Positions 1 through 8,628 are shown, numbered from the stretch's first letter. The stretch is 64,000 bases of DNA from Anaeromassilibacillus senegalensis (GCF_021531715.1 NZ_JAFBIT010000001.1:558001-622000); one strand, 5' to 3'. Notes: generated by a model from the letters alone, not told the origin. Program-made: numbers and translations.

Positions 1-1
1 C

Positions 2-655
2 CGCGGTGTGATCGTATCCTGCCAGGCGCTGCCGGATGAGCCGCTCTACGGCTACCATTTCATGGGTAAGCTCGCGTTTGCGGCGAAGGAGGGCGGCGCA
101 GTCGGCATTCGCGCGAATACGGTGTCCGATATCATCGATATCAAGAAAGAGGTCGATCTGCCGGTCATCGGCATCATCAAGAGCGTCTATGACGACAGCG
201 ATGTGTACATCACGCCGACAATGGCCGAAATCGACGCGCTGGCCGAAAGCGGTGTGGAGATCATTGCGCTCGATGCGACAGATCGCCCGCGCCCGAATGG
301 CGGCGACCTCGACACGCTGTTCAAGGCGGCGCGCGCAAAATATCCGAACCAGCTTTTTATGGCGGATTGCTCCTGCTTTGAGGACTGCAAGCACGCGGCG
401 GAGCTCGGTTTTGATCTTGTCGGCACGACGCTCTGTGGCTATACGGAAAAGACACGCGGCACGGCGATCCCGAGCTACGAGCTGCTCGACCGCATCACGA
501 CGGAGCTTTCGGTCCCGGTTATCGCGGAGGGCGGCGTCTGGGAGCGCGGTCAGCTCCAGAAGGTCTTTTCCTATCCGGTGCACGCAGCGGTCATCGGCAC
601 CGCCATCACACGCCCGCGCGACATCACGCGCCGCTTTGTTGAGGCAATCTCATGA
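2..655 (+). CDS. nanE: N-acetylmannosamine-6-phosphate 2-epimerase, 5' end cut by window
   Basis: Epimerises ManNAc-6-P to GlcNAc-6-P in cytoplasmic sialic acid catabolism. The reading frame is open from base 2, so the true start lies before the window; only a few N-terminal residues seem to be missing because the family's conserved IVSCQALPDEPLYG block comes at once. Further family signatures are VIGIIK (active-site Lys), ADCSCFEDCKHAAELG and VIAEGGVWERGQ, which closes a TIM barrel with its phosphate-binding end. The stop overlaps the start of the ROK kinase by four bases (ATGA), so the two are translationally coupled. Family identity is clear; the rest of a nan operon would have to lie upstream, out of view. 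Confidence 0.95.
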   Translation, partial: RGVIVSCQALPDEPLYGYHFMGKLAFAAKEGGAVGIRANTVSDIIDIKKEVDLPVIGIIKSVYDDSDVYITPTMAEIDALAESGVEIIALDATDRPRPNGGDLDTLFKAARAKYPNQLFMADCSCFEDCKHAAELGFDLVGTTLCGYTEKTRGTAIPSYELLDRITTELSVPVIAEGGVWERGQLQKVFSYPVHAAVIGTAITRPRDITRRFVEAIS

Positions 656-1590
656 GTGTTCTGCTTGGCATTGATATCGGCGGCACGGCGGTCAAAATCG
701 GCCTTGTCGATGAAACGGGGAGGATCCTGCTGTCGGAGACGCGCAGCGTCAGCTTCGACGGCTACAAGACGCCGATCATGACGACCGTCACAGCGCTCGC
801 GGGCGAGCTGCTGGATAAAAGCTCCGAAAAGCCGGTCGGCATCGGCGTTTCGGCGACCGGGCAGATCGATGTGCACACCGGCACGGTTATCGGCGTCGGC
901 GCGCATTTCGGCAATTGGCTCGGCAGCGAGATTGCGGAGATTCTCGGGAATGCCTTCCATCTGCCGGTCACGGTCATCAACGACGCGAACGCGGCGGCGC
1001 TCGGCGAGCAGTGCTACGGGCGCGCAAAGGGCAAGGACAACGCGCTCGTCGTGACGATCGGCACGGGCGTCGGCGGCGGCATCATCGAAAACGGTCGGCT
1101 GATCCAGGGCCAGCGCGGCATTGGTGGGGAGATCGGCCATTACATCATCGATTTTGACGGCGAGCCCTGCCCGTGCGGAAACCGCGGCTGCTTTGAGCGT
1201 TACGGCTCCACGGGCGCGCTCGTGCGGCGCTTTACCGGAGATCCCGCGCTGCTCGCCGAGCTCGGCATTCCAGCTGGAGAGGTCAACGGCAAGGTGATTT
1301 TCGATCATCTCAGCCAGCCTGCCGTGCAGGCCGCTGTGGATCACTGGATCGACTGCATTTCGTTCGGCATTGTCGGCCTCGTGCACATTTTCAATCCGGA
1401 AATCGTGCTGATCGGCGGCGGTATCTCGCGGGAAGAGGAGCGGTTCATCCGTCCGCTCCGCGAGAAAATCCTGTCCCGCGCGATGGAGCAGTTTGCGAAA
1501 GATCTTGTCGTGGAAGCGGCGGCGCTCGGCAATAATGCCGGCCTGCTCGGCGCGTGCGCGTATTTCCGCCAGATGCATGAAAATTTCTGA
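652..1590 (+). CDS. nanK: ROK family sugar kinase, probable N-acetylmannosamine kinase
   Basis: A 312-residue ROK kinase. The N-terminal phosphate-binding loop DIGGTAVKIGLVDETG is at residues 8-23. The catalytic Asp is D111 in VINDANAAALGE, and the ROK zinc site has H163 plus CPCGNRGC (C173, C175, C180). The overlap with nanE argues that it phosphorylates ManNAc to ManNAc-6-P, the nanE substrate. ROK enzymes with this signature also include glucokinases and repressors, but there is no N-terminal helix-turn-helix, so it is not a repressor. Substrate assignment is inferred from context only. Confidence 0.85.
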   Translation: MSVLLGIDIGGTAVKIGLVDETGRILLSETRSVSFDGYKTPIMTTVTALAGELLDKSSEKPVGIGVSATGQIDVHTGTVIGVGAHFGNWLGSEIAEILGNAFHLPVTVINDANAAALGEQCYGRAKGKDNALVVTIGTGVGGGIIENGRLIQGQRGIGGEIGHYIIDFDGEPCPCGNRGCFERYGSTGALVRRFTGDPALLAELGIPAGEVNGKVIFDHLSQPAVQAAVDHWIDCISFGIVGLVHIFNPEIVLIGGGISREEERFIRPLREKILSRAMEQFAKDLVVEAAALGNNAGLLGACAYFRQMHENF

Positions 1591-1596
1591 TTTTCC

Positions 1597-1626
1597 TTGA
1601 CAAATTCCGCTCTCACTTGCTATACT
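1597..1626 (+). promoter_or_regulatory. sigma-A promoter for the riboswitch transcript
   Basis: TTGACA (1597-1602) and TATACT (1621-1626) with an 18-base spacer. Transcription would begin near 1633, just before the riboswitch aptamer, so the downstream exchanger has its own promoter separate from nanEK. Confidence 0.75.
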
Positions 1627-1633
1627 AAGAAAT

Positions 1634-1747
1634 GTATAGGGGAGTAGTTTGCTCTTGGAGTGATTGATGCCAACAAACCCGAGCCTCGGCTCTGGCATGG
1701 ATCTTAAAAGACGAGACCTGTGCGCCAAAAGCGCACGGGTCTTTTTG
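1634..1747 (+). promoter_or_regulatory. yybP-ykoY type manganese riboswitch with terminator
   Basis: The 5' strand carries the family hallmark AGGGGAGTAG (1638-1647) and the 3' strand carries GACGAGACC (1710-1718). ATAGG (1636-1640) can pair with CCTGT (1717-1721) to form the closing P1 helix, and a GC-rich hairpin, GAGCCTCGGCTC, lies between. The 3' P1 strand is also part of the terminator stem just downstream, which is the expected mutually exclusive switch: metal-bound aptamer favours read-through into the cation exchanger. In the known family Mn2+ is the ligand and membrane cation exporters are common targets. Identified by eye from motifs; no covariance model was run. Confidence 0.8.
1715..1746 (+). 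terminator. Riboswitch expression-platform terminator
   Basis: An 11-bp stem (1715-1725 with 1731-1741, one G-T pair), five-base loop CAAAA and a T5 tract at 1742-1746. The 5' arm contains CCTGT, which is also the 3' strand of riboswitch helix P1, so the two structures compete. Confidence 0.85.
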
Positions 1748-1797
1748 TTTGCTTTAAAGCGGACAGGCTCCCAAAACCTGCAGGAAAGGAAATGCTT

Positions 1798-2790
1798 ATG
1801 AGTACCCCAATTGTTCTTCTGCTTTATTTTGTGACCGCTGCGATCCTCGTCTTTTTCTCGGTCAAATGCGCCAACTACGTCGATCTGCTCGACAAGAAAA
1901 CCGATATTTCCGGCGCGTTCATCGGCGGCATGATCCTCGCGGCTGTTACATCGCTGCCGGAGCTTGTCACCAGCATTTCGGCGATCTACGTTGTCCACAA
2001 CGCCGAGCTGATTGTCGGCAACGTCCTCGGCAGCAACCTCTTTAACCTCTGTATTTTCGGCGCGCTGACGACGGTCGCCGTGCGGAATTTCTCAAAGGCG
2101 TCCATCGGGCAGTCTCATCTGAAAATGGCGCTGTGTACGATCATAGCCTTTATCATGACCGGCGTTACGCTCTTTACGGGCTTCGGCCGCATTCCGTTTG
2201 TGAACATCAACCTGGCATCGCTTGTGATTCTCGTCGTTTATGTCGTTTCCATTCGGTTCCTGTCCGGCGATGACGGCGAAAGCGAAGGGGAGGACGACAG
2301 CCCGCTCACGGTGCGCCAGATTGCGGTGCGTTTCGTTTTGATGGCCTCCGGTCTCGTTGCGGCGAGCGTCGCCGTCACGTATCTGACCGACCAGCTCTCC
2401 ATACGGCTGAATCTCAGCGCTTCGCTGGCGGGTGCGCTGTTCCTCGGCGTCGCAACCTCGCTGCCGGAGCTCAGCTCCAGCATTCAGCTTGTCCGTCTCA
2501 AAAACTTCAACGCGATGCTTGGCAATGTGCTCGGCAGCAATATGTTTAACTTCACGATTCTGAGCGTTGCGGACATCATCGCGGGCAATACAGCCGTCTA
2601 TGTCAATTCGTACCAGACGAGCTGCATGCTGATCTGTGCGATGATTTCGACGCTGCTTACCATGGTCGCCCTGCTGGCCAAGCGCAGGATGCAGACAAGC
2701 GCCAAGGGTGCGGCGCTGCTCTGGTACGCAGTGCCTGCCGTGCTGACGCTCGTATCGTACGGCACGTTTCTGGTGCTTTCCGTACAGTAA
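1798..2790 (+). CDS. CaCA family cation/proton or cation/Na+ exchanger, probable Mn2+ (or Ca2+) exporter
   Basis: A 330-residue polytopic membrane protein with the two internal alpha repeats of the Ca2+/cation antiporter superfamily. Repeat 1, around residues 43-80, reads GGMILAAVTSLPELVTS then GNVLGSN; the second repeat, about 210-250, reads GALFLGVATSLPELSSS then GNVLGSN. The TSLPE motif supplies the ion-binding acidic residues. A charged loop (GDDGESEGEDD) separates the halves. The start at 1798 has AGGAAAGGA seven bases upstream; the ATG at 1792 is too close to it. Control by a yybP-ykoY riboswitch suggests the physiological substrate is Mn2+, although family members transport Ca2+. Substrate is an inference. 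Confidence 0.88.
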   Translation: MSTPIVLLLYFVTAAILVFFSVKCANYVDLLDKKTDISGAFIGGMILAAVTSLPELVTSISAIYVVHNAELIVGNVLGSNLFNLCIFGALTTVAVRNFSKASIGQSHLKMALCTIIAFIMTGVTLFTGFGRIPFVNINLASLVILVVYVVSIRFLSGDDGESEGEDDSPLTVRQIAVRFVLMASGLVAASVAVTYLTDQLSIRLNLSASLAGALFLGVATSLPELSSSIQLVRLKNFNAMLGNVLGSNMFNFTILSVADIIAGNTAVYVNSYQTSCMLICAMISTLLTMVALLAKRRMQTSAKGAALLWYAVPAVLTLVSYGTFLVLSVQ

Positions 2791-2805
2791 AATCATTGGC
2801 ACATA

Positions 2806-2846
2806 AAAAGCCGGAACAGATTGAAAGCAATCTGTTCCGGCTTTAT
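2806..2846. terminator. Bidirectional terminator between convergent genes
   Basis: A 16-bp perfect stem (2808-2823 with 2828-2843), AAAG loop, A-rich on one side and T-rich on the other. It can end the exchanger transcript on plus and the DUF378 transcript on minus. Confidence 0.8.
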
Positions 2847-2851
2847 GCGTG

Positions 2852-3055
2852 CTATTTATCAATCAGATTATTGTCCCTGAAGAAGAGGGAGATGCACCAG
2901 AGTGCGGCGACGCCGACCAGCGTGTAAATGATCCGGCTTAGGATAGCGCCCTGTCCGCCGAAGATCCACGCGACCAGATCAAACTGGAAAATGCCGATCA
3001 GGCCCCAGTTGATGCCGCCAATAATAGTCAGAATCAATGCGATAATATCCAGCAT
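2852..3055 (-). CDS. DUF378 family small membrane protein
   Basis: A 67-residue protein with two membrane segments (about residues 4-28 and 36-58). The N-terminal DIIALILTIIGGINWGLIG stretch is typical of DUF378 (YuzA-like) proteins. Function is unknown in the family. The start has AGGAG eight bases upstream on the minus strand, and TTGTAT/TAATAC at 3089-3117 can serve as a promoter. Family membership is judged from the INWGL(I/V)G motif and size. Confidence 0.8.
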   Translation of the reverse strand: MLDIIALILTIIGGINWGLIGIFQFDLVAWIFGGQGAILSRIIYTLVGVAALWCISLFFRDNNLIDK

Positions 3056-3088
3056 AATATCTGTCTCCTTTTATTTCGTTTGGAGATA

Positions 3089-3117
3089 GTATTACCGGGT
3101 ACACGCCGTTCATACAA
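3089..3117 (-). promoter_or_regulatory. Possible sigma-A promoter for the DUF378 gene
   Basis: On the minus strand TTGTAT (3112-3117) and TAATAC (3089-3094) are 17 bases apart, 34 bases before the start codon. The -10 is a moderate match. Confidence 0.45.
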
Positions 3118-3126
3118 AAACTGTCT

Positions 3127-4488
3127 TTAATTCTTGAGGCTCTGGAGCGGGGCGGGGATGCGTCCGCCGCGGTTGACGAAAACGGAGGGAGACTTCATAT
3201 TGACGTCCATGACCGGGCCGCTGCCGAGCAGGCCGCCGAAGTTCAGCTCATCGCCGACCTTCTTGCCGATGGCCGGGATCAGGCGCACCGCCGTCGTCTT
3301 GGAGTTCACCATGCCGATTGCGGCTTCGTCCGCAATAATGCCGGAAATGATCTCCGGGGTGATGTCGCCGGGCACGACGATCATATCGAGACCGACCGAG
3401 CAGACGGCCGTCATCGCCTCGAGCTTTGTGATTGAAAGCGCGCCGCTCTTGGCCGCCGCGATCATGCCCTGATCTTCACTGACCGGGATAAACGCGCCGG
3501 AGAGGCCGCCGACGTGGGAAGATGCCATGACGCCGCCTTTTTTGACCGCGTCGTTCAGAAGCGCGAGCGCCGCCGTGGTGCCGTGCGCGCCGCACTGCTC
3601 AAGGCCCATGCCTTCCAGAATATCCGCGACGCTGTCGCCGATGGCAGGCGTCGGCGCAAGGGAGAGGTCGACAATGCCGAACGGCACGCATAGACGGCGG
3701 GAAGCCTCCTGCGCGACAAGCTGACCCATACGCGTAATCTTGAATGCCGTCTTTTTGATGATATCGGCGATGGCCGTGATGTCGTCCGTGTCCTTTGCTT
3801 TGGCGATTGCCGCGCGTACGACGCCCGGTCCGGAAACGCCGACGTTGATGACGCAGTCCGGCTCGCCGGCGCCATGGAACGCGCCTGCCATAAACGGGTT
3901 GTCTTCCGGCGCGTTGCAGAAGACGACAAGCTTGGCCGCGCCGATGCAGTCGCGGTCTGCCGTGCGCAGCGCCGTTTCCTTGACGATGTGGCCCATCTTC
4001 TTGACGGCATCCATGTTGATGCCCGCCTTGGTGGAGCCGATGTTGACCGAGGAGCAGACGAATTCCGTCTCGCTCAGCGCCTCCGGAATGCTTTCGATCA
4101 GCGCGTAATCGCCGGGTGCAAAGCCCTTGTGGACAAGCGCGGAGTAGCCGCCGATGAAATTGACACCCACCGTCTTCGCCGCACGATCCAGCGCTTTCGC
4201 GAAATGAACCGGGCTCGCCGCGGGATTTGCGCCGGCAAGCATGGCAATCGGCGTCACGGCGATGCGCTTGTTGACGATCGGAATGCCGTATTCGCGGCTG
4301 ATGTCCTCGCCGGTCTGGACAAGGTTTTCCGCGTAACCGCAGATCTTATCGTAGACCTTCGTCGCGGCTTTCTGAATATCGGAATCGATGCAGTCGAGCA
4401 GCGAGATGCCCATCGTGATGGTACGCACGTCGAGGTTCTCGTTGTCGATCATGTTGATGGTTTCCAGAATATCATGTGTGTTGATCAT
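3127..4488 (-). CDS. UPF0210 (PFL family, DUF711) protein
   Basis: A 453-residue cytoplasmic protein with the full-length UPF0210 pattern: N-terminal [14 protein letters not shown]-like segment (here [14 protein letters not shown]), [14 protein letters not shown], a [17 protein letters not shown] block and the C-terminal [19 protein letters not shown]. Related to pyruvate-formate-lyase-like folds, but no catalytic activity is established for the family. It lies 27 bases downstream of an ACT-domain gene on the same strand, a pairing found widely in Bacillota and other bacteria, so the two probably act together in amino acid or one-carbon sensing. That role is inferred. Confidence 0.9.
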   Translation of the reverse strand: MINTHDILETINMIDNENLDVRTITMGISLLDCIDSDIQKAATKVYDKICGYAENLVQTGEDISREYGIPIVNKRIAVTPIAMLAGANPAASPVHFAKALDRAAKTVGVNFIGGYSALVHKGFAPGDYALIESIPEALSETEFVCSSVNIGSTKAGINMDAVKKMGHIVKETALRTADRDCIGAAKLVVFCNAPEDNPFMAGAFHGAGEPDCVINVGVSGPGVVRAAIAKAKDTDDITAIADIIKKTAFKITRMGQLVAQEASRRLCVPFGIVDLSLAPTPAIGDSVADILEGMGLEQCGAHGTTAALALLNDAVKKGGVMASSHVGGLSGAFIPVSEDQGMIAAAKSGALSITKLEAMTAVCSVGLDMIVVPGDITPEIISGIIADEAAIGMVNSKTTAVRLIPAIGKKVGDELNFGGLLGSGPVMDVNMKSPSVFVNRGGRIPAPLQSLKN

Positions 4489-4515
4489 GGATGTATACCG
4501 ACCTTTCGGAAAAAG

Positions 4516-4785
4516 TTAGATTCTGTGCATGGAGTTAAAAACGTCCTCGTGCATGACATGAATCTTCAGGCCGAGCTGCTCGCCGAGCGCCTCAAATTCG
4601 TCGGTCAGCGCACTGAACGGCACGGTGCTGCCGCTGATGTCGACCATCATAATCATCGCAAACATGTCCTGCATGATCGACTGCGTGACCTCGATGACGT
4701 TGACGCCCTTATCGGCGCAGATTGTGGAGACTTTAGCGAGAATACCGACCATATCTTTTCCGATAACGGTGATGACTGCTTTCAT
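4516..4785 (-). CDS. UPF0237 ACT-domain regulatory protein
   Basis: An 89-residue stand-alone ACT domain: MKAVITVIGKDMVGILAKVS opens the first strand and helix, with the conserved G-x-D-x-x-G-I turn that binds amino acids in ACT proteins. GcvR-like small ACT proteins act as sensors rather than enzymes. The chosen start has AAAGGA upstream and leaves a domain of canonical length; longer in-frame starts would run through the promoter at 4831-4859. Co-transcribed with the UPF0210 gene that follows it. Ligand unknown. Confidence 0.88.
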   Translation of the reverse strand: MKAVITVIGKDMVGILAKVSTICADKGVNVIEVTQSIMQDMFAMIMMVDISGSTVPFSALTDEFEALGEQLGLKIHVMHEDVFNSMHRI

Positions 4786-4830
4786 AGGAGTAAACCTGTC
4801 CTTTCCTGCGGATTGATTGTTTTCCCCTTC

Positions 4831-4859
4831 ATTATCCATCAAATACACCCGTGTGTCAA
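4831..4859 (-). promoter_or_regulatory. Sigma-A promoter for the ACT-UPF0210 operon
   Basis: Minus strand TTGACA (4854-4859) and GATAAT (4831-4836), 17-base spacer. It diverges from the plus-strand promoter at 4887-4915 with only 27 bases between the two -35 boxes. Confidence 0.7.
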
Positions 4860-4886
4860 GCGCGAATCGAATGCGTATAAAATAAA

Positions 4887-4915
4887 TTGCAAAATGTCCA
4901 GCTTTGTGGTACAAT
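4887..4915 (+). promoter_or_regulatory. Extended -10 promoter for the PHP-alaRT-ispE operon
   Basis: TTGCAA (4887-4892), 17-base spacer, TACAAT (4910-4915) preceded by TG at the extended -10 position. Transcription would begin near 4922, about 38 bases before the TTG start. Confidence 0.7.
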
Positions 4916-4959
4916 ACAAAACTGTATATAGTTTTGTCCTGTACAGGGGTGATGATACT

Positions 4960-5799
4960 TTGGCCTATACATATATAGCAGATTGCCACAGCCATTCAGA
5001 CTGCTCGTTTGACGGCAGTGAATCGATGGCAAGCATGTGCGCGCGCGCCGAAGCGCTCGGACTCTCTTATTATGCAATCACGGACCACTGCGAGTGCGAC
5101 CAGTACGACGGCTCTCCACAGTTCGGCGGAAGAAAATACTACGACGTTGTGCGCCGCGCTTACCGGGAGCTCGAAGAGAATCAGGCGCGTTTTCCGAAAC
5201 TCCGCCTGTTAAAGGGCATTGAGCTCGGCCAGCCGCTGCAGAATCTGCCCGCTGCGCTCGACGCGCTCGATGGCCGCCGCTACGATTTTGTGATCGGCTC
5301 GCTGCACAACATCGCAAGTATGCCGGATTTTTACCATCTCGGCAACGAAGCGTTCGACGCGGATACGCTTGACCGCATTTTTCACGCGTATTTTAAGGAA
5401 ATCTATGATATGCTAGAATGGGGCGTGTTCGATTCGCTTGCGCATATCACCTATCCGCTGCGGTATCTCTGCAAGCCCGGCGAGCGTCCCAGCTTTTCGA
5501 AATATCAGGCGGAGCTGGATGACATCTTCAGAAAGCTGATTGTCGACGGCAAGGCGCTGGAATTCAATACCTCGCGGCTGCTGAAAACCGACGCGCCAGT
5601 TCTGCCCGACCGTGAGATCTTCGCGCGGTACAGGGAACTCGGCGGCACGCGCGTCACGCTCGGCGCGGATGCCCACTGCACCGAAAACGTCGCGAAGGGC
5701 ATCCCCGAGGCGCTCGACCTGCTGCGTGCGCTCGGCTACACCGAATACACGGTTTTTATTGACCGCAAACCGATACAGATCCCGATCCTATGGCAATGA
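4960..5799 (+). CDS. hisK: PHP-family phosphatase, histidinol-phosphatase-like
   Basis: A 279-residue PHP domain protein. Metal ligands are visible as DCHSHS (H10, H12), DHCE, IGSLH, DSLAHITYP and the C-terminal GADAH. The size and the SLH, DSLAH and GADAH blocks match HisJ/HisK histidinol-phosphate phosphatases, which make histidinol. No other his genes are nearby, so a role on another phosphate ester is possible. The TTG start has AGGGGTGA seven bases upstream; a much longer open frame continues upstream but is only the reverse complement of the UPF0210 and ACT genes. Gene symbol is tentative. Confidence 0.8.
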   Translation: MAYTYIADCHSHSDCSFDGSESMASMCARAEALGLSYYAITDHCECDQYDGSPQFGGRKYYDVVRRAYRELEENQARFPKLRLLKGIELGQPLQNLPAALDALDGRRYDFVIGSLHNIASMPDFYHLGNEAFDADTLDRIFHAYFKEIYDMLEWGVFDSLAHITYPLRYLCKPGERPSFSKYQAELDDIFRKLIVDGKALEFNTSRLLKTDAPVLPDREIFARYRELGGTRVTLGADAHCTENVAKGIPEALDLLRALGYTEYTVFIDRKPIQIPILWQ

Positions 5800-5814
5800 A
5801 AGGAAGTAAGCGAT

Positions 5815-6315
5815 ATGGATAAGAAAATGGAAAAGCTCTTAAAGCTCCTGCAGGACGATGCCAAGCTCACCGTCAGCCAGCTCGCCGTCATGCTGAATCT
5901 CACCGAAGAGGAGGTCACGGCGGCGATCCAGAAATTTGAAAAGGACGGCGTCATCAAGGGTTACCGTACGATCGTCAACTGGGAGCGCACCGATGTCCAC
6001 CGCGCGAGCGCGTTGATCGAGCTGCGCATCACGCCGAAAAAGGATTCCGGCTTCGATGAGCTTGCCGCGCGCGTCAAGGCGTTTCCGGAGGTGGAGAGCG
6101 TCTATCTGATGTCCGGCGGTTTTGATCTCGCTGTTACGGTCACGGCGGCGACCATGTCCGAGATCGCGATGTTCGTCGCAAAGCGCCTCGCACCGATCGA
6201 CGGCGTCCTGTCTACGGCGACGCACTTTGTTCTGACAAAATATAAGGACGGCGGCGTGGACTTTATCACGGACTTCGACGAAATTGACGAGAGAGGAAGC
6301 AACCTTTGTGATTGA
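5815..6315 (+). CDS. alaR: Lrp/AsnC family transcriptional regulator, AlaR-like
   Basis: A 166-residue regulator: N-terminal winged helix (about 1-60) and C-terminal RAM/ACT effector domain (about 68-145) with EVESVYLMSGGFDLAV. It resembles Bacillus AlaR (YugG), which activates the adjacent alanine transaminase gene alaT. Here too the next gene is a class I aminotransferase, overlapping by eight bases. It probably senses alanine or a related amino acid and controls this operon. AAAGGAAG precedes the ATG. Recognised by family motifs and by the alaR-alaT gene order. Confidence 0.85.
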   Translation: MDKKMEKLLKLLQDDAKLTVSQLAVMLNLTEEEVTAAIQKFEKDGVIKGYRTIVNWERTDVHRASALIELRITPKKDSGFDELAARVKAFPEVESVYLMSGGFDLAVTVTAATMSEIAMFVAKRLAPIDGVLSTATHFVLTKYKDGGVDFITDFDEIDERGSNLCD

Positions 6316-7480
6316 TTACAGCAAGTATCTGAACGAGGGCGCGCGCAACATCAAGCCCTCCGGCATCCGCCGCTTCTTCGATATCGCCAACGAGATGGAC
6401 GATGTCATCTCGCTGAGCATCGGCGAGCCCGATTTCTTTACACCCTGGCATATCCGCGAAACGGCGATCACGGCGCTTGAGAAGGGTAAGACGCGCTACA
6501 CGGCGAACCGCGGTATGATCGCGCTGCGCGAGGAAATCTGCAAATTCTACAAGAAAAAATATCAGCTCTCCTATCAGCCGGAAACGGAGGTGCTCGTCAC
6601 GGTCGGTGGCAGCGAGGCCATCGATATGGCGCTGCGCTGCATCATCGGCGAGGGCGAGGAGGTTATCATTCCGGAGCCGTGCTTTGTGTGCTACGACCCG
6701 CTGACCCGCATGGCGGGCGGCGTGCCGGTCGCGATCCAGACGAAAGCGGAGAATGAATTTCGCCTGACTGCAGACGAGCTGGAAAATGCGATCACCGAAA
6801 AGACGAAGGCGCTGATTTTCCCGTACCCGAACAATCCGACCGGTGCTGTCATGCGCCGCGAGCATCTGGAAGCGCTGACCGAGGTCATTATCAAGCACGA
6901 CCTCATTGTCCTCTCCGATGAGATTTACAGCGAGCTGACGTACGGCGACCGTCCGCACGTCTCGATCGCATCGCTTCCGGGAATGCGGGAGCGCACGATT
7001 GTCATCAACGGTTTTTCCAAGACGTATTCGATGACCGGCTGGCGCATGGGGTATGCAGTTGCGCCGAAGGAACTGATCGCGCCGATGACGAAGCTCCACC
7101 AGTACGCGATTATGAGCGCGCCGACCATATCGCAGTTCGCGGCAATTGAAGCACTGCGCAACGGCGACGACGACATCGCGGAGATGCGCGACCAGTACGA
7201 TATGCGCCGCCGCCTGATCGTGGACGGCCTCAACCGTCTCGGTCTGACCTGCTTTGAGCCGGAAGGCGCGTTCTATGTGTTCCCGTCAATCCAGTCCACC
7301 GGCATGACGTCAGACGAATTCTGCGAGCGGCTGATTTACGACAAGCATGTTGCCGTCGTGCCCGGCACGGCGTTCGGCGCGTGCGGCGAGGGCTATATCC
7401 GTATTTCCTACGCGTATTCAATCAAGCACCTTTCCGAGGCGCTCAACCGCATCGCCGCATTTCTCAAGGAGCTGAAATGA
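6308..7480 (+). CDS. alaT: PLP-dependent class I/II aminotransferase, AlaT-like
   Basis: A 390-residue fold-type I aminotransferase. The PLP lysine is about K238 in NGFSKTYSMTGWRMGY; the supporting residues are N176 in PYPNNPTGAV and D204/Y207 in LSDEIYSEL. The overall pattern resembles the alanine, aspartate and PatA aminotransferases. The GTG start has GAGAGGAAG upstream and overlaps the AlaR-like gene, implying coupled translation. Its stop overlaps the next ATG by four bases. Most likely transaminates alanine or aspartate with 2-oxoglutarate; the exact substrate cannot be read from sequence. Confidence 0.88.
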   Translation: MIDYSKYLNEGARNIKPSGIRRFFDIANEMDDVISLSIGEPDFFTPWHIRETAITALEKGKTRYTANRGMIALREEICKFYKKKYQLSYQPETEVLVTVGGSEAIDMALRCIIGEGEEVIIPEPCFVCYDPLTRMAGGVPVAIQTKAENEFRLTADELENAITEKTKALIFPYPNNPTGAVMRREHLEALTEVIIKHDLIVLSDEIYSELTYGDRPHVSIASLPGMRERTIVINGFSKTYSMTGWRMGYAVAPKELIAPMTKLHQYAIMSAPTISQFAAIEALRNGDDDIAEMRDQYDMRRRLIVDGLNRLGLTCFEPEGAFYVFPSIQSTGMTSDEFCERLIYDKHVAVVPGTAFGACGEGYIRISYAYSIKHLSEALNRIAAFLKELK

Positions 7481-8613
7481 GCCGCGTTTATATTTCTGCA
7501 CAGCAGGACTACGATATCGACCGGCTGATCAAGGCCGTGGACGAAATGTTCACATCGTTCGGACTATATGAAAAGATCGAGCCGGGCAGCACAGTCGTCC
7601 TCAAACCGAATCTCGTCATGCGGTCCGCGCCGGAGGAAGCGATTATCACGCACCCGAACCTCGTCTCGGCGGTTGCCGTCTGTGTGCAGCGGCAAGGCGG
7701 CAGCGTGCTCGTCGCCGAATCGGGCGGCGGCGTTTACAATCCGACCGTCATGAAAAGCGTTTTTCGCGGCTGCGGCTATACGGCAGCGGCGGAGCAATAC
7801 GGCTTTTCGCTCTATACGGATTGCCGGTCGCAAGAGGTGGAATTGCCGCACGGTGTCCGATGCGGTCGACTTTCGGTCATTGAGCCGTATATACAGCCCA
7901 GAAAATCCCTTGTCATCGATCTTGCAAAGCTCAAGACACACGGCATGATGGGGTATTCCGGCGCGGTGAAAAACCTGTTTGGCGTTGTGCCCGGGCTGAT
8001 GAAGCCGGAGCTGCACTGCCGCTATCCGGAAAAGGAACCGTTTGCTGAAATGCTCGTCGATCTGTGTGAATACGTCCGGCCGGATTTTTCGATCATCGAC
8101 GGCATTGAGGCGATGGAGGGCAACGGCCCGACCGGCGGCGAAAAGCGTTTTGTCGGCGCACTGATCGGATCGGATAGCCCGTATGATGCCGATCTCGCCG
8201 GAGCGGAGATCATCAATATCCGCCCGATGGACATTTTGATGCTGAAAAACGCGCATGAGCGCGGTCTTTGCGCGGCGGATACTGCGCCGCTCTCCGTGCT
8301 CGGCGATTCCATATCGAGCGTTCTCGTGCCGGATTTCAAGCGGGCACGCTCGAGTGACGTCGATTTTATCACGCGTGTGCCGAGATTTTTGCAGCCGCTT
8401 GCGAAGAAGATCACGACGCCGTATCCGAAAATTCAGAAGAAAAACTGTGTTGGCTGTGGGAAATGTGCGGAGAGCTGCCCACAGCATACGATTACCGTGC
8501 GCGAGAAAAAGGCGCAGATCGATTATTCCAGATGTATCCGTTGTTTCTGCTGCCATGAGATGTGCCCGAAGCACGTGATCGACATCCGGCGTTTTTCCGT
8601 TTTCAATCTTTGA
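7477..8613 (+). CDS. DUF362 protein with two [4Fe-4S] ferredoxin motifs
   Basis: A 378-residue protein. Residues about 1-300 form a DUF362 domain (VVLKPNLVMRSAPEEA, LVIDLAKLKTHGMMGYSGAVKNLFG). The C-terminal 60 residues hold two ferredoxin clusters, CVGCGKCAESCP and CIRCFCCHEMCP. In the second motif the spacing CxxCxxCxxxCP is kept. Such proteins are common in anaerobes and are thought to be redox proteins, with no fixed reaction. The ATG overlaps the aminotransferase stop (ATGA). Placed between amino acid and isoprenoid genes, which does not settle its job. Confidence 0.88.
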   Translation: MSRVYISAQQDYDIDRLIKAVDEMFTSFGLYEKIEPGSTVVLKPNLVMRSAPEEAIITHPNLVSAVAVCVQRQGGSVLVAESGGGVYNPTVMKSVFRGCGYTAAAEQYGFSLYTDCRSQEVELPHGVRCGRLSVIEPYIQPRKSLVIDLAKLKTHGMMGYSGAVKNLFGVVPGLMKPELHCRYPEKEPFAEMLVDLCEYVRPDFSIIDGIEAMEGNGPTGGEKRFVGALIGSDSPYDADLAGAEIINIRPMDILMLKNAHERGLCAADTAPLSVLGDSISSVLVPDFKRARSSDVDFITRVPRFLQPLAKKITTPYPKIQKKNCVGCGKCAESCPQHTITVREKKAQIDYSRCIRCFCCHEMCPKHVIDIRRFSVFNL

Positions 8614-8628
8614 TCAGGGGTGAATGCA

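Noticed and set aside
3874-4959. Upstream extension of the PHP phosphatase frame
   Set aside because: The frame stays open for over 1 kb, but it is antisense to the UPF0210 and ACT genes; a promoter, ribosome site and PHP N terminus point to the TTG at 4960.
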